A stretch of 64,000 bases of DNA, taken from NCBI RefSeq assembly GCF_031200575.1, contig NZ_CP133597.1, positions 186,001 to 250,000 of the forward strand, read 5' to 3'. Every line of letters starts with the position of its first letter. The stretch's first letter is position 1. This stretch comes from Ferroplasma sp. (GTDB lineage: Archaea > Thermoplasmatota > Thermoplasmata > Thermoplasmatales > Thermoplasmataceae). Shown piece after piece: positions 17,627 through 26,679 of this stretch. Below the pieces are notes generated by a model that was given only the letters and a program-made list of their open reading frames with translations, was not told where the DNA came from and searched no databases. The translations under genes were made by a program, and so were the position numbers.

Positions 17627-18489
17627 ATGTCCCTCAACCTCTCTATGTAGAGGTATTTTAATTTAGTTCCAATAAAGCCTGCAAGAAGTGTTTTCTTTCT
17701 TACACTAACTGATAGCCGTATGGCCCTGCTTATTTTATACCATTCATCGCATTTCATGAGGCTCACCAGAAATTCTGCATGGTCGTTCATGGAATCAGAA
17801 TAAATCCTGAAATTCTGCCCGTATTTGAAACCACTTTTTACTATGAAATTCCTGTCCACAAGATCCCTGTAAAGCAGATCCTCATCTGAATGTATTTCAT
17901 CCAGTATATACGCAGATTCAAATCTATTTAATATCCTGGCACCCATGAAATCCTGGCCGAACCACTCAGGTTCCGGGTTTACTGTGTAATAAACATTATT
18001 TAGTTTCCCAACACTTCCCTTTACCACATGAGACCTGATGTTGCCTGAGGGGTCAACAGGAGTTGCCCTGAAATATGTTATGCTTTTTTCCTCATCAACG
18101 GTAATGAAAATTGCAGGAGAATCCACATATAAAGTGGAAAAACCAATTACGTCTCCCTCTTTGATCAGTATAACTGGAATGCCGAAATTTTCTCCAACCC
18201 TCCGGTAATAAAACCTGTTACCATCCCTCTTAACTATGAAACCCTTGGATTTCAATACAGAATATACATAGTATATATACAGATCATCATGGAATACACT
18301 GGAAATAATCTCGGACATGCCCATTTTTTCAACGGGAGATATCTTGCCTTTCATGCACAGGTATATGGACTCGCATGGTTCTAGAAACATTTTATCGCCA
18401 GATATTTTTCCGGTGTGATACCTATTTAATATCTGTGATGCATCCATGCCTGAAAACTGAAAATGAATATTATTGCATATTATGTCCAT
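17623..18489 (-). CDS. endA: tRNA-splicing endonuclease, long homodimer type
   Basis: Cuts pre-tRNA introns at bulge-helix-bulge motifs. At 288 residues it is the two-repeat form, expected to act as a homodimer, which is known from Thermoplasma and some other euryarchaea. The C-terminal catalytic copy has FGQ-type GFKYGQNFRIY (Y230), DHAEFLV (H237) and SVRKKTLL (K265/K266), the Tyr-His-Lys triad. The N-terminal copy (YYVYSVLKSKGFIV) lacks the triad and is structural. It lies ten bases after the small-GTPase gene on the same strand, so the two are probably co-transcribed. Confidence 0.92.
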   Translation of the reverse strand: MDIICNNIHFQFSGMDASQILNRYHTGKISGDKMFLEPCESIYLCMKGKISPVEKMGMSEIISSVFHDDLYIYYVYSVLKSKGFIVKRDGNRFYYRRVGENFGIPVILIKEGDVIGFSTLYVDSPAIFITVDEEKSITYFRATPVDPSGNIRSHVVKGSVGKLNNVYYTVNPEPEWFGQDFMGARILNRFESAYILDEIHSDEDLLYRDLVDRNFIVKSGFKYGQNFRIYSDSMNDHAEFLVSLMKCDEWYKISRAIRLSVSVRKKTLLAGFIGTKLKYLYIERLRDI

Positions 18490-18498
18490 TGCATCGTA

Positions 18499-19002
18499 TT
18501 ATTTACCGGGATTATAAATTTTTGCCAGGGCGTATCCAATAATTTCCTTTAAAATGCTGGAAAAATCGTCCCTGTTACTGTAAATAAAATACACCACGCC
18601 ATATTCATCTGCCAGTTGAGAGATTTCCGGTTCCCAGAACTGGGATGCGTATCTCATGTCCGCTTTTGTTGCTATGATAAATATTTCCATTTCATCGTTA
18701 TATTCACTAAGAAATTCCCTGGCATCCTGAAGGCTTTCTGTATCTGTTATATCAACAACAAGGAGGACAAAGGTTGATTTAGAAAGAAATTTCTCATTAA
18801 GGGTCTCGTAAGGCATTTCAAGAAATAAGAGATCTATGTCATATTCACTGGACATGAAATTAATATTTACCTTTTTCCTTACAAAGCCCTTGCTGTTTAT
18901 TGGGGTTGCTGTACTGTATACCGCCTCTGATACAATAGAGCTTTTTCCTGAATTTTTTTTGCCCGTAACAGTAACCTTCCATATTAGCTTTTGAGCCATC
19001 AT
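18499..19002 (-). CDS. Ras-like small GTPase with degenerate G3/G4 motifs
   Basis: A 167-residue P-loop protein. The Walker A/G1 motif is intact at residues 14-22 (GKKNSGKSS). The position of the G3 DxxG is occupied by LEMPYET at 61-67, and the G4 NKxD reads TKAD at 112-115. The hydrophobic strand LLVVDITDTESLQ fits the Rab fold. It may bind GTP but the lack of the DxxG suggests weak or no hydrolysis. It precedes endA on the same strand. No partner such as a roadblock/LC7 protein is nearby. Two starts, 19002 and 18999, are equivalent. Confidence 0.8.
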   Translation of the reverse strand: MMAQKLIWKVTVTGKKNSGKSSIVSEAVYSTATPINSKGFVRKKVNINFMSSEYDIDLLFLEMPYETLNEKFLSKSTFVLLVVDITDTESLQDAREFLSEYNDEMEIFIIATKADMRYASQFWEPEISQLADEYGVVYFIYSNRDDFSSILKEIIGYALAKIYNPGK

Positions 19003-19245
19003 GGATTGAATTAATACCTATTATAAAATATTTTTTTATTTAACTACATATATTTATTGGAATATTTGTTTTCTACAATAAATAATGTGCAATGTTACTT
19101 TTCCTTCCGGACAGCTTAGGGGGTTCCATCGTTCAGGTTAAATATCTCCACAGTTAAACTAGAAGTTACAGAATCCCGATTATATCAGATAGTATTTTAT
19201 GGCCTAGCACACCTAGTAGCCAGCATTTATTATATCATAATGAAC
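19003..19245. other. Intergenic region with a small hairpin
   Basis: About 240 bases between the divergent GTPase and aminotransferase genes. I see no gene in it. A GC-richer core (about 19100-19220) contains a hairpin at 19201-19221, CTAG pairing with CTAG around a CACAC loop inside a GGC/GCC clamp. An 18-codon frame from 19085 ends at 19141, too short to support. The stretch may hold regulatory sites or a small RNA; nothing recognisable was found. Confidence 0.3.
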
Positions 19246-19253
19246 TTTAAATA
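19246..19253 (+). promoter_or_regulatory. TATA box of the LysN-like aminotransferase
   Basis: TTTAAATA centred 24-25 bases before the ATG at 19274. This spacing decides the start: a TTG at 19265 is open in the same frame but is only 15 bases away. Confidence 0.55.
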
Positions 19254-19273
19254 TTTCGTAATGATTGGATGTT

Positions 19274-20476
19274 ATGAAATTTGAATTTTCTGACAACATG
19301 AAAAATTTGAAGTCCTCTGAAATCAGGGAGCTTTTAAAATATGCGCATGTTCCTGGAATGATATCTTTCGGTGGCGGGCTACCGAATCCGGAAAGTTTCC
19401 CTACACAGGAATTAAAGTCAATACTGGATGACATAATGGAAAACTATGCTTCTTCAGCACTGCAGTACGGTGAAACTGAAGGCCTTTCAGAGCTTAAAGA
19501 GCAACTGGTTGAGTATCTGAAAAGGGATGAGAACATAAATGTAAAGCCCGAAAATATCATGCTTACCACCGGATCTCAGCAGGCACTGTACGCACTGCCT
19601 ATGATATTCGCAAATCCAGGAGATTATGTAATAACCGAAGCCCCAACATATGTTGGCATGCTTTCATCGCTCAATGCGAGCCAGGTAAAATCGGTATCTG
19701 TTGGGCTCGATGATCAGGGAATGATAGTCAGTGACCTGGAGGTAAGGCTCAAGGATCTTAAATCCAGGGGAATAAAGCCCAGATTCATATACACCATACC
19801 AACATTCCAGAATCCTGCAGGGTATACCATGACCCTGGATAGGAGAAAATACCTTCTGGAGCTTGCAGAGCAGTATAATGTCCCAATAATAGAGGATAAT
19901 CCATACGGAGATTTAAGGTATTCAGGCCAGAAAATACCGACACTGAAGAGCCTTGATAAAAATGATATGGTGTCATACCTGGGCACGTTTTCCAAGATTA
20001 TGGCTCCCGGGCTAAGGACCGGATTTACAGTGTCACAGACAGAAGTGCTTCAGGAATTTGATAAACTTAAACAGGCCATGGACCTTGCAACAAATTCGTT
20101 ATCCCAGTATATTGCCTATGAATATATCAGAAAGGGCATAATATACAGGCAGATTCCAAAAACTATAGATCTCTACAGGAGAAAGAGGGATATAATGCTG
20201 GAGGCACTGGATGATGAAATGGAGGATGCAACATGGTCCAGGCCCGACGGCGGAATGTTTCTGTGGGTAAAATTAAGCAAGGACATAGACGCACTGAAAA
20301 TGCTCAAACGTGCAATAAACAATAAAATTGCATATGTTACAGGGTCTGCGTTTTATCACAACGAACCTGAACTTAATACAATGAGGCTCAATTTTACATA
20401 TTCCAGTGACGAGGATATAAAGGAAGGAGTAAAAAGACTTGCTAAAACAATAAAGGAAGAAAAGCAGTCACTCTGA
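19274..20476 (+). CDS. PLP aminotransferase, LysN / 2-aminoadipate transaminase-like
   Basis: Class I/II fold-type I aminotransferase of about 400 residues. Key blocks are PGMISFGGGLPNPESFP, LTTGSQQAL, EAPTYVG, IPTFQNPAGYT, IIEDNPYGDLRY and the PLP-lysine block LGTFSKIMAPGLRTGF. The order and wording are those of Thermus LysN and Sulfolobus/Pyrococcus multi-substrate transaminases, which act on 2-aminoadipate, leucine, aromatic residues or kynurenine. Together with the homocitrate synthase-like and aconitase-like genes in this window a role in alpha-aminoadipate lysine synthesis is plausible, but broad specificity is usual. Start chosen from the TATA spacing. Confidence 0.85.
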   Translation: MKFEFSDNMKNLKSSEIRELLKYAHVPGMISFGGGLPNPESFPTQELKSILDDIMENYASSALQYGETEGLSELKEQLVEYLKRDENINVKPENIMLTTGSQQALYALPMIFANPGDYVITEAPTYVGMLSSLNASQVKSVSVGLDDQGMIVSDLEVRLKDLKSRGIKPRFIYTIPTFQNPAGYTMTLDRRKYLLELAEQYNVPIIEDNPYGDLRYSGQKIPTLKSLDKNDMVSYLGTFSKIMAPGLRTGFTVSQTEVLQEFDKLKQAMDLATNSLSQYIAYEYIRKGIIYRQIPKTIDLYRRKRDIMLEALDDEMEDATWSRPDGGMFLWVKLSKDIDALKMLKRAINNKIAYVTGSAFYHNEPELNTMRLNFTYSSDEDIKEGVKRLAKTIKEEKQSL

Positions 20477-20482
20477 ATAATA

Positions 20483-20490
20483 TTTTATAA
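20483..20490 (+). promoter_or_regulatory. TATA box of the PPAT-NTPase fusion gene
   Basis: TTTTATAA centred 24-25 bases before the ATG at 20511, predicting a leaderless transcript. Confidence 0.5.
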
Positions 20491-20510
20491 CAATTCCTTA
20501 TTAACTTTTT

Positions 20511-21488
20511 ATGGTAACGCTTGTAGGTGGTACATTCAACAGTTTTCACAGGGGGCATGAGGAATTGCTCCGGGCAGCATACAGGACAGGTGAAAGGGTC
20601 ATTATAGGTGTTACATCCGATGCATATGTAAAATCTCATAAGGAAAGGACTGTTTCATATAGTAGAAGGTTCGCCAGTGTTAAAAAATTCATGGGGAAAT
20701 TAACAGACAACTACGAAATACATCCTCTTGACTCTGCATTTGGTAATACCCTGGATGTTGAGAAAGCAAATCTCGTTGTTTCTCCAGAAACTTATCACAG
20801 CGCCAGAAGGATAAATGAAAAACGCATTGCAGCGGGAAAGGAGCCCTTAAATGTAATTAGAATACCATATGTACTTGCTGAGGATCTTTTTCCAATAAGT
20901 TCCTCCCGTATTCTTGATGGGGAATTGACCAGAACAGGCAGAAGACGAGTTCCCGTTAAAATAGCAATTTCTACATGTAACGGCTTAAAAATGAGTGCTG
21001 CGGGAGAGTTTGTAAAAACCATTATGAAAAATTATACATTAATACAAAATACGGATTACAGAACAGATAGCGAGCAGCCATTCGGAGAAGATACCATGAG
21101 ATATGCCACCACAAGGGCGATGTACGGTTTGAAGGATAATGACTACTCAATCGGGATAGAATCCGGGATCTTTTACAACAGGATAAACGACACTTATTAT
21201 GATTTGCATTACTGTGCCATAATTGACAGATACAGTTATATAACCACCGGATTTGGATCCGGCTTTGAAATGCCTGCAGCAGTCATAGATGCAATCAAGT
21301 CCGGAAAAAGCACAAACCAGTTTATAGAAAATATGTATGGTATCAAAAAAATCGGGCACGGTGATGGTATATCCGGCCTGATTTCAGATAGTATGGTCAC
21401 TAGAAGTAAATTAATTTTTGAGGCTGTCAGGAATGCGTTTATACCAAGAATGCGCCCCGATATCTATGAAAGAGAGTTTTCTCCATGA
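20511..21488 (+). CDS. Phosphopantetheine adenylyltransferase fused to inosine/xanthosine triphosphatase
   Basis: Two enzymes in one chain of 325 residues. Residues 1 to about 145 form an archaeal phosphopantetheine adenylyltransferase: VGGTFNSFHRGH at 5-16 carries the nucleotidyltransferase HxGH, and ISSSRIL is the family's second motif; it makes dephospho-CoA. Residues from about 148 onward are a DUF84/YjjX-type NTPase (VKIAISTCNGLK, YSIGIESGIFY, GFGSGFEMP), which removes ITP and XTP. The two activities are in different pathways, so the fusion may only aid co-expression. The 3' end overlaps a convergent transporter gene by 25 bases. Confidence 0.9.
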   Translation: MVTLVGGTFNSFHRGHEELLRAAYRTGERVIIGVTSDAYVKSHKERTVSYSRRFASVKKFMGKLTDNYEIHPLDSAFGNTLDVEKANLVVSPETYHSARRINEKRIAAGKEPLNVIRIPYVLAEDLFPISSSRILDGELTRTGRRRVPVKIAISTCNGLKMSAAGEFVKTIMKNYTLIQNTDYRTDSEQPFGEDTMRYATTRAMYGLKDNDYSIGIESGIFYNRINDTYYDLHYCAIIDRYSYITTGFGSGFEMPAAVIDAIKSGKSTNQFIENMYGIKKIGHGDGISGLISDSMVTRSKLIFEAVRNAFIPRMRPDIYEREFSP

Positions 21489-22372
21489 GACTGTTTTGAT
21501 GGGCTTTTAGTCCTCGTTCCCTTTGCCGAGAAAAATATGCCCGCGGCAACCATTATTAGGCCTACTATTTCCAGAATTGTTGGTATTTCATTAAGTATGA
21601 CAAGACTGAATAATACAGAGAGTGCCGGAACAATAAATAAAAATGATGATATTGTTGAGACCCCGTATTTCCTGTTTAAATGTAGAAACGCATAGTATGC
21701 CACTGCAGTGCCAGGAATAGCAGTTATCAATATAAGACCTGTAAGCAATGGTGTTAACTGGAAAGTTTTGACAGATGGATTTGCAATACCTGCTATAAGC
21801 ATTGCCGGCAGAACTGCAAATGCAAACTGATAGAAATTTGTTGTTTCCCTGTCACGCTTTGTGTGGTATTTCATGTAATATATAGTTCCAGCTGCCCACA
21901 TAATGGCAGCAAGAATTGCTATGACAATTCCGGGCTTCACACCGACCCTGAGAGAATTGGAGAATATAACAAGTATTCCTCCGAAACCTAGGGCTATACC
22001 CAGAAACACATATCTGTTATAATGCTCACCAAGGAATATTATAGCCATTAATGTTGATATTATTGGATAGGTGTATATGAGTATGGAGGTAAGTGATGCA
22101 GAAATGGTTGTCTCAGCAACAAACCAGAGTTCCATCCATATAAGTACGTCAAGAAGGGATAGTATTATAAGCGGGATAATATCATTACGTGATAATTTTA
22201 AATGGAGTTTTGGCCTGAATATTATATAAATAAAAATGAACGAAAATAAGATTCTATAAAACAAAAGGGCGAATGGTGTTGTATAATTCAATGCTATTTT
22301 TATCACCGGGTAATTCAGGCCCCATGAGATTGCCATAATCATGAACAAAGCAATGTCTCCCTTTAAACCCAT
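21464..22372 (-). CDS. EamA/DMT family permease
   Basis: A 302-residue protein with ten hydrophobic segments in two five-helix repeats, the EamA layout. The first half contains SWGLNYPVIKIAL and YTYPIISTLMAIIFLGE, the second half MWAAGTIYYMKY and PGTAVAYYAFLHLNRKYG, both characteristic. A Lys/Ser-rich tail follows. Family members export amino acids or metabolites; the substrate is unknown. It is monocistronic and convergent with the PPAT fusion gene. Confidence 0.87.
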   Translation of the reverse strand: MGLKGDIALFMIMAISWGLNYPVIKIALNYTTPFALLFYRILFSFIFIYIIFRPKLHLKLSRNDIIPLIILSLLDVLIWMELWFVAETTISASLTSILIYTYPIISTLMAIIFLGEHYNRYVFLGIALGFGGILVIFSNSLRVGVKPGIVIAILAAIMWAAGTIYYMKYHTKRDRETTNFYQFAFAVLPAMLIAGIANPSVKTFQLTPLLTGLILITAIPGTAVAYYAFLHLNRKYGVSTISSFLFIVPALSVLFSLVILNEIPTILEIVGLIMVAAGIFFSAKGTRTKSPSKQSHGENSLS

Positions 22373-22462
22373 GCATATGAAATTAATAATGGTTAATAAA
22401 GGATTTTTTATTCGATTATAATATTTAATAAGATGTATTAGGAATTAAAACACTAAATAATG

Positions 22463-22470
22463 TTTAAATA
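22463..22470 (+). promoter_or_regulatory. TATA box of the DUF59 gene
   Basis: TTTAAATA centred 26-27 bases before the ATG at 22493. This supports 22493 over the in-frame ATG at 22460, which would lie at the TATA box itself. Confidence 0.55.
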
Positions 22471-22492
22471 CACATTTAACATTGATTATATT

Positions 22493-22795
22493 ATGGTAAC
22501 AAAAGAGGAAGTACTCGAGGCATTAAAAGAGGTATCAGATCCTGAGATAGGTATGGATGTGGTAAACCTGGGACTGGTATACGATGTGGAGATTACTGAT
22601 AAAAACAGGGTTTACATAAAAATGACAATGACAGCACCAACATGCCCGGTGACTCCATGGATTCTCTCAGAGGCACAGAAATGTGTGGAGAACCTTGCCA
22701 ATGTAGAGGCAGCAGATATAGAGCTTGTCTGGGACCCGCAGTGGAATCCTGAAATGATGACAGACTATGCAAAGGAACAGTTAAATATGTATTAA
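22493..22795 (+). CDS. MIP18/DUF59 family iron-sulfur assembly protein
   Basis: A 100-residue protein of the SufT/PaaD/CIA2 group. VLEALKEVSDPEIGMDVVNLGLVYDV and KMTMTAPTCPVTPW are the diagnostic blocks; the cysteine in APTCPV is conserved in SufT-like members. It helps deliver or mature Fe-S clusters. The large number of Fe-S enzymes nearby (LipA, aconitase-family dehydratase) gives it obvious clients, though not specific ones. Start chosen from promoter spacing and family length. Confidence 0.88.
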   Translation: MVTKEEVLEALKEVSDPEIGMDVVNLGLVYDVEITDKNRVYIKMTMTAPTCPVTPWILSEAQKCVENLANVEAADIELVWDPQWNPEMMTDYAKEQLNMY

Positions 22796-22868
22796 AAGGA
22801 ACAGGCAAAATTATTTAAGCAAAATTAAAACCTTTATATACCCTTTAAATATAAACATACTGATCAAT

Positions 22869-23423
22869 ATGAGCGAAATGGAAAAGATAACAATTGAAAA
22901 CATAGTTGCATCAACCTCACTTGCAGAACATCTGGATTTAAGCAAAATTGCACTGGCACTTGAGGGATCAGAATATGAACCGGAACAGTTCCCGGGATTG
23001 ATATACAGATTAAAGGATCCGAAGACGGCTGTGCTTATTTTCAGGAGCGGGAAGGTTAACTGCACCGGGGCTAAAAACCTTGAAAATGTTAAAAAAACAA
23101 TAGATATCATTATTGATAAGCTTAAGAAGGCAAAGATCGATGTGTATGATAACCCGGACATAATTGTTCAAAACATTGTTGCCGTATACGATTTGGAATC
23201 TGACCTTAATCTTACAGATATAGCAATGTCCCTTGGACTTGAAAATGTAGAATATGAACCGGAACAGTTCCCGGGGCTTGTATACAGGGTGGAGGAGCCA
23301 AAGGTCGTGCTTCTTCTATTCGGATCAGGCAAGGTTGTATGTACCGGCGCCAAGGAAGAAAGTGAAATAGAACAGGCTGTGATAAAGGTTAAAAAGGAAC
23401 TCCAGAAAGTTGGATTAATATAA
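22869..23423 (+). CDS. tbp: TATA-box-binding protein
   Basis: General transcription factor. The saddle is made of two repeats, residues about 7-92 and 98-183, each with the core YEPEQFPGL(I/V)YR and SGKV(N/V)CTGAK. The repeats are unusually alike in these segments. Length is 184 residues. Two candidate TATA elements lie upstream (22833-22840 and 22844-22851); the ATG is 32 and 21 bases after their centres. It converges on truD, overlapping by nine bases. Confidence 0.98.
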   Translation: MSEMEKITIENIVASTSLAEHLDLSKIALALEGSEYEPEQFPGLIYRLKDPKTAVLIFRSGKVNCTGAKNLENVKKTIDIIIDKLKKAKIDVYDNPDIIVQNIVAVYDLESDLNLTDIAMSLGLENVEYEPEQFPGLVYRVEEPKVVLLLFGSGKVVCTGAKEESEIEQAVIKVKKELQKVGLI

Positions 23424-24659
23424 ATTACCTTTTATTATCTCCCGTAAAAGGGAGGTGGCGTATATACCCCTCCCCAGGGAAAAATTAACCCTATTTTTTT
23501 CCAGAACCATAAAATTAAGTGGCAGGACAGACATTACCCTGTAATCCCCGGATGAACCCAGTTTTTGATTGGAAGAAATATCAAAATCTTCTGTGGAAAT
23601 CATTTCTGATTCCATAACATGCGATTCTATTTCTCCTTCAACACCGCCTGACATTTCCGTATTATAGCCTATCAAAGGCAGGGCTGTCCTTATTCTGCCC
23701 TCTTCAGAAAGCCTGTTCAGCTTATCTATATTATACTTTGTGGCCCTTATTAATTCACGTTTATCAGGATTGCAGTAAGAATCCACAGAGTACAGCAGGT
23801 CTCCCTCCATAACACTGTACATGCTCCCCGTTAATTTCATCCTTGCACTGAGTATTCTGTTAAAAAGATATGACTGATATGCATGTATAAAAAGGATTGA
23901 GAGATTTCTGGGAAAAACACTGAATGCATTATCATATTTTTTTTCACGGGCAATATACCCAAGTAGTGATCGTTCAAAGGTTAAATATTCCGGGAATTCC
24001 TTCAATGCAAGTTCTGCATCTTCCGTTTCTCCAAAATGCTTTCTATAATCCTCAACATCAAACTCAGGATCGTATATATAGAGTTTTACAGCCTCTGCAT
24101 ATTTATTCTGTAAAATCAATTTGCCAATCCTGTGGGTGTTTGCCCGTATGCTGCCAAAACGCTGGACTCCGTAGAAATTAGGGAATCCCCTGTTTTCCAT
24201 GATTTGTTTTACTGTATTATTTATTTTTTCTTCAATACTATCATCGGATTTTATCCCTATTATAAATTGATTTCCCATGAGGTCTCCAAGTTTGATCATA
24301 CGATCCGTTCGGAAACAGGATAAAATCTCAGCGTCCTTTATGTGTATTTCCCCAATATCCTGTCCGGCAGGTAAGTTTATACAGAAATACTGTGTTGTGA
24401 TCCCAAGTTTGTCCTTTGTTCCAGCATAGGTTATGCGCTTATTGCTTATATGTAACCTATCCGCCAGGTGCATAAGAAATTTATTGGTATCCCAGTTTGT
24501 TAGCCTTATTTTCAGCACAGTATATTTCCCGTCAGGCTTTTGTGGCAACTCTATGGGTATTTCGTTTACAATGAAACTTTCTGGATCATACTTAATTTGG
24601 GCCCTGATTCCTGGAGTGGTGGTGGAATAACCCTCTATTCCAATATAAGAATCGTCCAT
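23415..24659 (-). CDS. truD: tRNA pseudouridine synthase D
   Basis: Makes pseudouridine at tRNA position 13. The catalytic aspartate is D83 in YAGTKDK; NFYGVQRFGS is the second TruD signature, and an insertion domain of the archaeal/eukaryal Pus7 type lies between. Length is 414 residues, normal for archaeal TruD. Monocistronic on the minus strand, with its stop inside the tbp 3' end. Confidence 0.95.
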   Translation of the reverse strand: MDDSYIGIEGYSTTTPGIRAQIKYDPESFIVNEIPIELPQKPDGKYTVLKIRLTNWDTNKFLMHLADRLHISNKRITYAGTKDKLGITTQYFCINLPAGQDIGEIHIKDAEILSCFRTDRMIKLGDLMGNQFIIGIKSDDSIEEKINNTVKQIMENRGFPNFYGVQRFGSIRANTHRIGKLILQNKYAEAVKLYIYDPEFDVEDYRKHFGETEDAELALKEFPEYLTFERSLLGYIAREKKYDNAFSVFPRNLSILFIHAYQSYLFNRILSARMKLTGSMYSVMEGDLLYSVDSYCNPDKRELIRATKYNIDKLNRLSEEGRIRTALPLIGYNTEMSGGVEGEIESHVMESEMISTEDFDISSNQKLGSSGDYRVMSVLPLNFMVLEKNRVNFSLGRGIYATSLLREIIKGNLY

Positions 24660-24735
24660 TATACTTCATTCTTTTATAATATATTGAAGTACTGGAAATA
24701 TGATAATTAATTCAATGTGAATTCCATGGAAATTT

Positions 24736-25020
24736 TCAGATTATATGATAATATATCTTTTCCAGCAGACCATTGTTTATTCTCTTCATACCCAGTATAT
24801 GGCTTTCTACCATTTCATTTAAAAGGAATTCCAGTTCATTTTCCACAAGTATCTGTGCACCAATCTTGAGGTAACCCTTCCTGGATCTGTCATCGGTGGT
24901 GTACTTGCCAATTATTTCATCGGCTATTTGATCCTGGGTCATCTCACGGTTCTGGAGTACCCTTATAATATCCTCCCGGTCCATGTATCTAAAATGCTGG
25001 TAGTTATAAATAGTTTTCAT
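24736..25020 (-). CDS. Hypothetical protein, possibly winged-helix
   Basis: A 94-residue charged, soluble protein. The segment REDIIRVLQNREMTQDQIADEII looks like the helix pair of a small winged helix; the rest has no motif that I recognise. The start is uncertain: the ATG at 25020 is close to an AT-rich TATA-like block (25029-25043), while an in-frame ATG at 24984 would give an 82-residue product beginning at MDREDII. It lies between truD and guaB, all on the minus strand. Codon use resembles its neighbours. Confidence 0.65.
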   Translation of the reverse strand: MKTIYNYQHFRYMDREDIIRVLQNREMTQDQIADEIIGKYTTDDRSRKGYLKIGAQILVENELEFLLNEMVESHILGMKRINNGLLEKIYYHII

Positions 25021-25090
25021 AAAAGATGTTTATAAATATATAACCCCAGAGGAAATATTAAAATTTAAAAAATTTTAAAATATGCTATAT

Positions 25091-26548
25091 TCAGTAAATC
25101 CCAGAATTCTGATAATTGGGAGGTTCTGAAACAATTCTAATATCGTGCGGGTGGCTTTCCTTTAGGCCATTGTTGGTAATTTTTACAAATACAGCCTTTT
25201 CTCTCAGTTCCTGTATATTAGCTGCGCCTAGATATCCCATTCCGGTCCTTATGCCTCCAATGAACTGGAACAGGTTTTCTGATACCTTTCCCCTGTATGG
25301 TACAGATCCTTCTACTCCCTCTGCTATGAATTCACTGTCCCCAAGTTTGCCATACCTATCTGATTTGCCAGCCTTAATCGCGCCTATTGATCCCATTCCA
25401 CGGTATGCCTTGTATTTTCTCCCGTTGATAATCATTTCTGTTCCAGGGCTCTCCTCTGTGCCTGCCAGGAGTGAGCCTAGCATAACCGTTGATGCTCCAG
25501 CTGCCAGTGCCTTGATCATATCACCGGAATACCGTATACCTCCGTCCGCTATGACAGGTATGCCCGATTCTGAAGCCACATCAGCAACATCTGATATTGC
25601 AGTAAGCTGAGGCACTCCCACACCTGCAACTATTCTCGTGGTGCATATAGAGCCGGGGCCAATTCCAACACGGAGTCCATCCACCCCTATTGATATGAGA
25701 TCCTCGGCTGCTTCTGCGGTCGCTATATTGCCTGCAACAATATCTATACTGATTTCCTTCCTTATTTTCTTCAATGATGTGAGGACATTATTGTTATGGG
25801 CATGTGCGGTATCTATAACCAGAAAATCTGAACCTGCCTTTTCTAGGTTTATTGCGCGGTCTATATCATAGGCGCCTATGGCAGCACCGACCATTAACTG
25901 CCCCTGCTCGTCACGTGAGGCATTGGGAAACTGTTCACGGGTCTTGATATCCTTTGCAGTGATTAACCCCATCAATCTTCCACGGGAATCCACCAGTGGA
26001 AGTTTTTCAACCCTGTTCTTATATAGTATGTATTTGGCATCCTCTATGGATACGTTCTGGTCCGCAGTTATAACGTCCCTGGTCATTATATCCTTCACTG
26101 CCCCGTTGGAATCTGAGAATTCCAGATCTCTTTTGGTCAGAATACCAATAAGTTTGCCTGAAGAAACTACCGGGAGCCCGGCTATATTTTTGGTTTTCAT
26201 CAGGGTCCTGGCCACATTTACAGGTGTTTCAGGATCAATGGAAAACACATCCCTTATTACTATGCTCTCCTCTTTTTTAACTTTTTTAATCATTTCTATC
26301 TGTTCGTTGGAAGACATGTTTCTGTGTATAACTCCCAGTGCACCATAGCGTGCCATGGCTATTGCCATTGGATCTTCTGTTACTGTATCCATTGGAGAGC
26401 TTATTATGGGTATTCCAACCTTGATGTGCCGGGAAAAGCTGCTGGAAACATTTGCATTTTTCGGCTCTATTGAGGAATGCAATGGTTTCAGCAGAACGTC
26501 GTCGAATGTATAGCCTTCTTTTAGATTTTGAAACTTTTCTTTAAACAT
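25091..26548 (-). CDS. guaB: Inosine-5'-monophosphate dehydrogenase
   Basis: Oxidises IMP to XMP, the step before GMP synthase (the PPase subunit is at 16063). TFDDVLL near the N-terminus, a CBS-domain pair at about residues 95-215, the catalytic loop GPGSICTTR with its cysteine, and DGGIRYSGD and [12 protein letters not shown] identify the enzyme. Length is 485 residues, the full-size form with CBS domains. Its promoter faces away from that of the polymerase D gene, 131 bases apart. Confidence 0.97.
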   Translation of the reverse strand: MFKEKFQNLKEGYTFDDVLLKPLHSSIEPKNANVSSSFSRHIKVGIPIISSPMDTVTEDPMAIAMARYGALGVIHRNMSSNEQIEMIKKVKKEESIVIRDVFSIDPETPVNVARTLMKTKNIAGLPVVSSGKLIGILTKRDLEFSDSNGAVKDIMTRDVITADQNVSIEDAKYILYKNRVEKLPLVDSRGRLMGLITAKDIKTREQFPNASRDEQGQLMVGAAIGAYDIDRAINLEKAGSDFLVIDTAHAHNNNVLTSLKKIRKEISIDIVAGNIATAEAAEDLISIGVDGLRVGIGPGSICTTRIVAGVGVPQLTAISDVADVASESGIPVIADGGIRYSGDMIKALAAGASTVMLGSLLAGTEESPGTEMIINGRKYKAYRGMGSIGAIKAGKSDRYGKLGDSEFIAEGVEGSVPYRGKVSENLFQFIGGIRTGMGYLGAANIQELREKAVFVKITNNGLKESHPHDIRIVSEPPNYQNSGIY

Positions 26549-26679
26549 GGAAAAGTAAGACTTATAGACTATTTAAGATTATTCATGAATTTATCGCCTA
26601 TGCCCGTGCCATATATAACCTGGAAATACAGATGAACCGTAAACAATAAATCCTTTCACCAGGCAATCAATAAAAATTA

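Noticed and set aside
19265-19273. TTG start for the LysN-like aminotransferase
   Set aside because: The TATA box at 19246-19253 is only 15 bases upstream, while the ATG at 19274 is at the correct spacing.
25116-26348. Series of open frames opposite guaB
   Set aside because: All antisense to a full-length IMP dehydrogenase; no motif.
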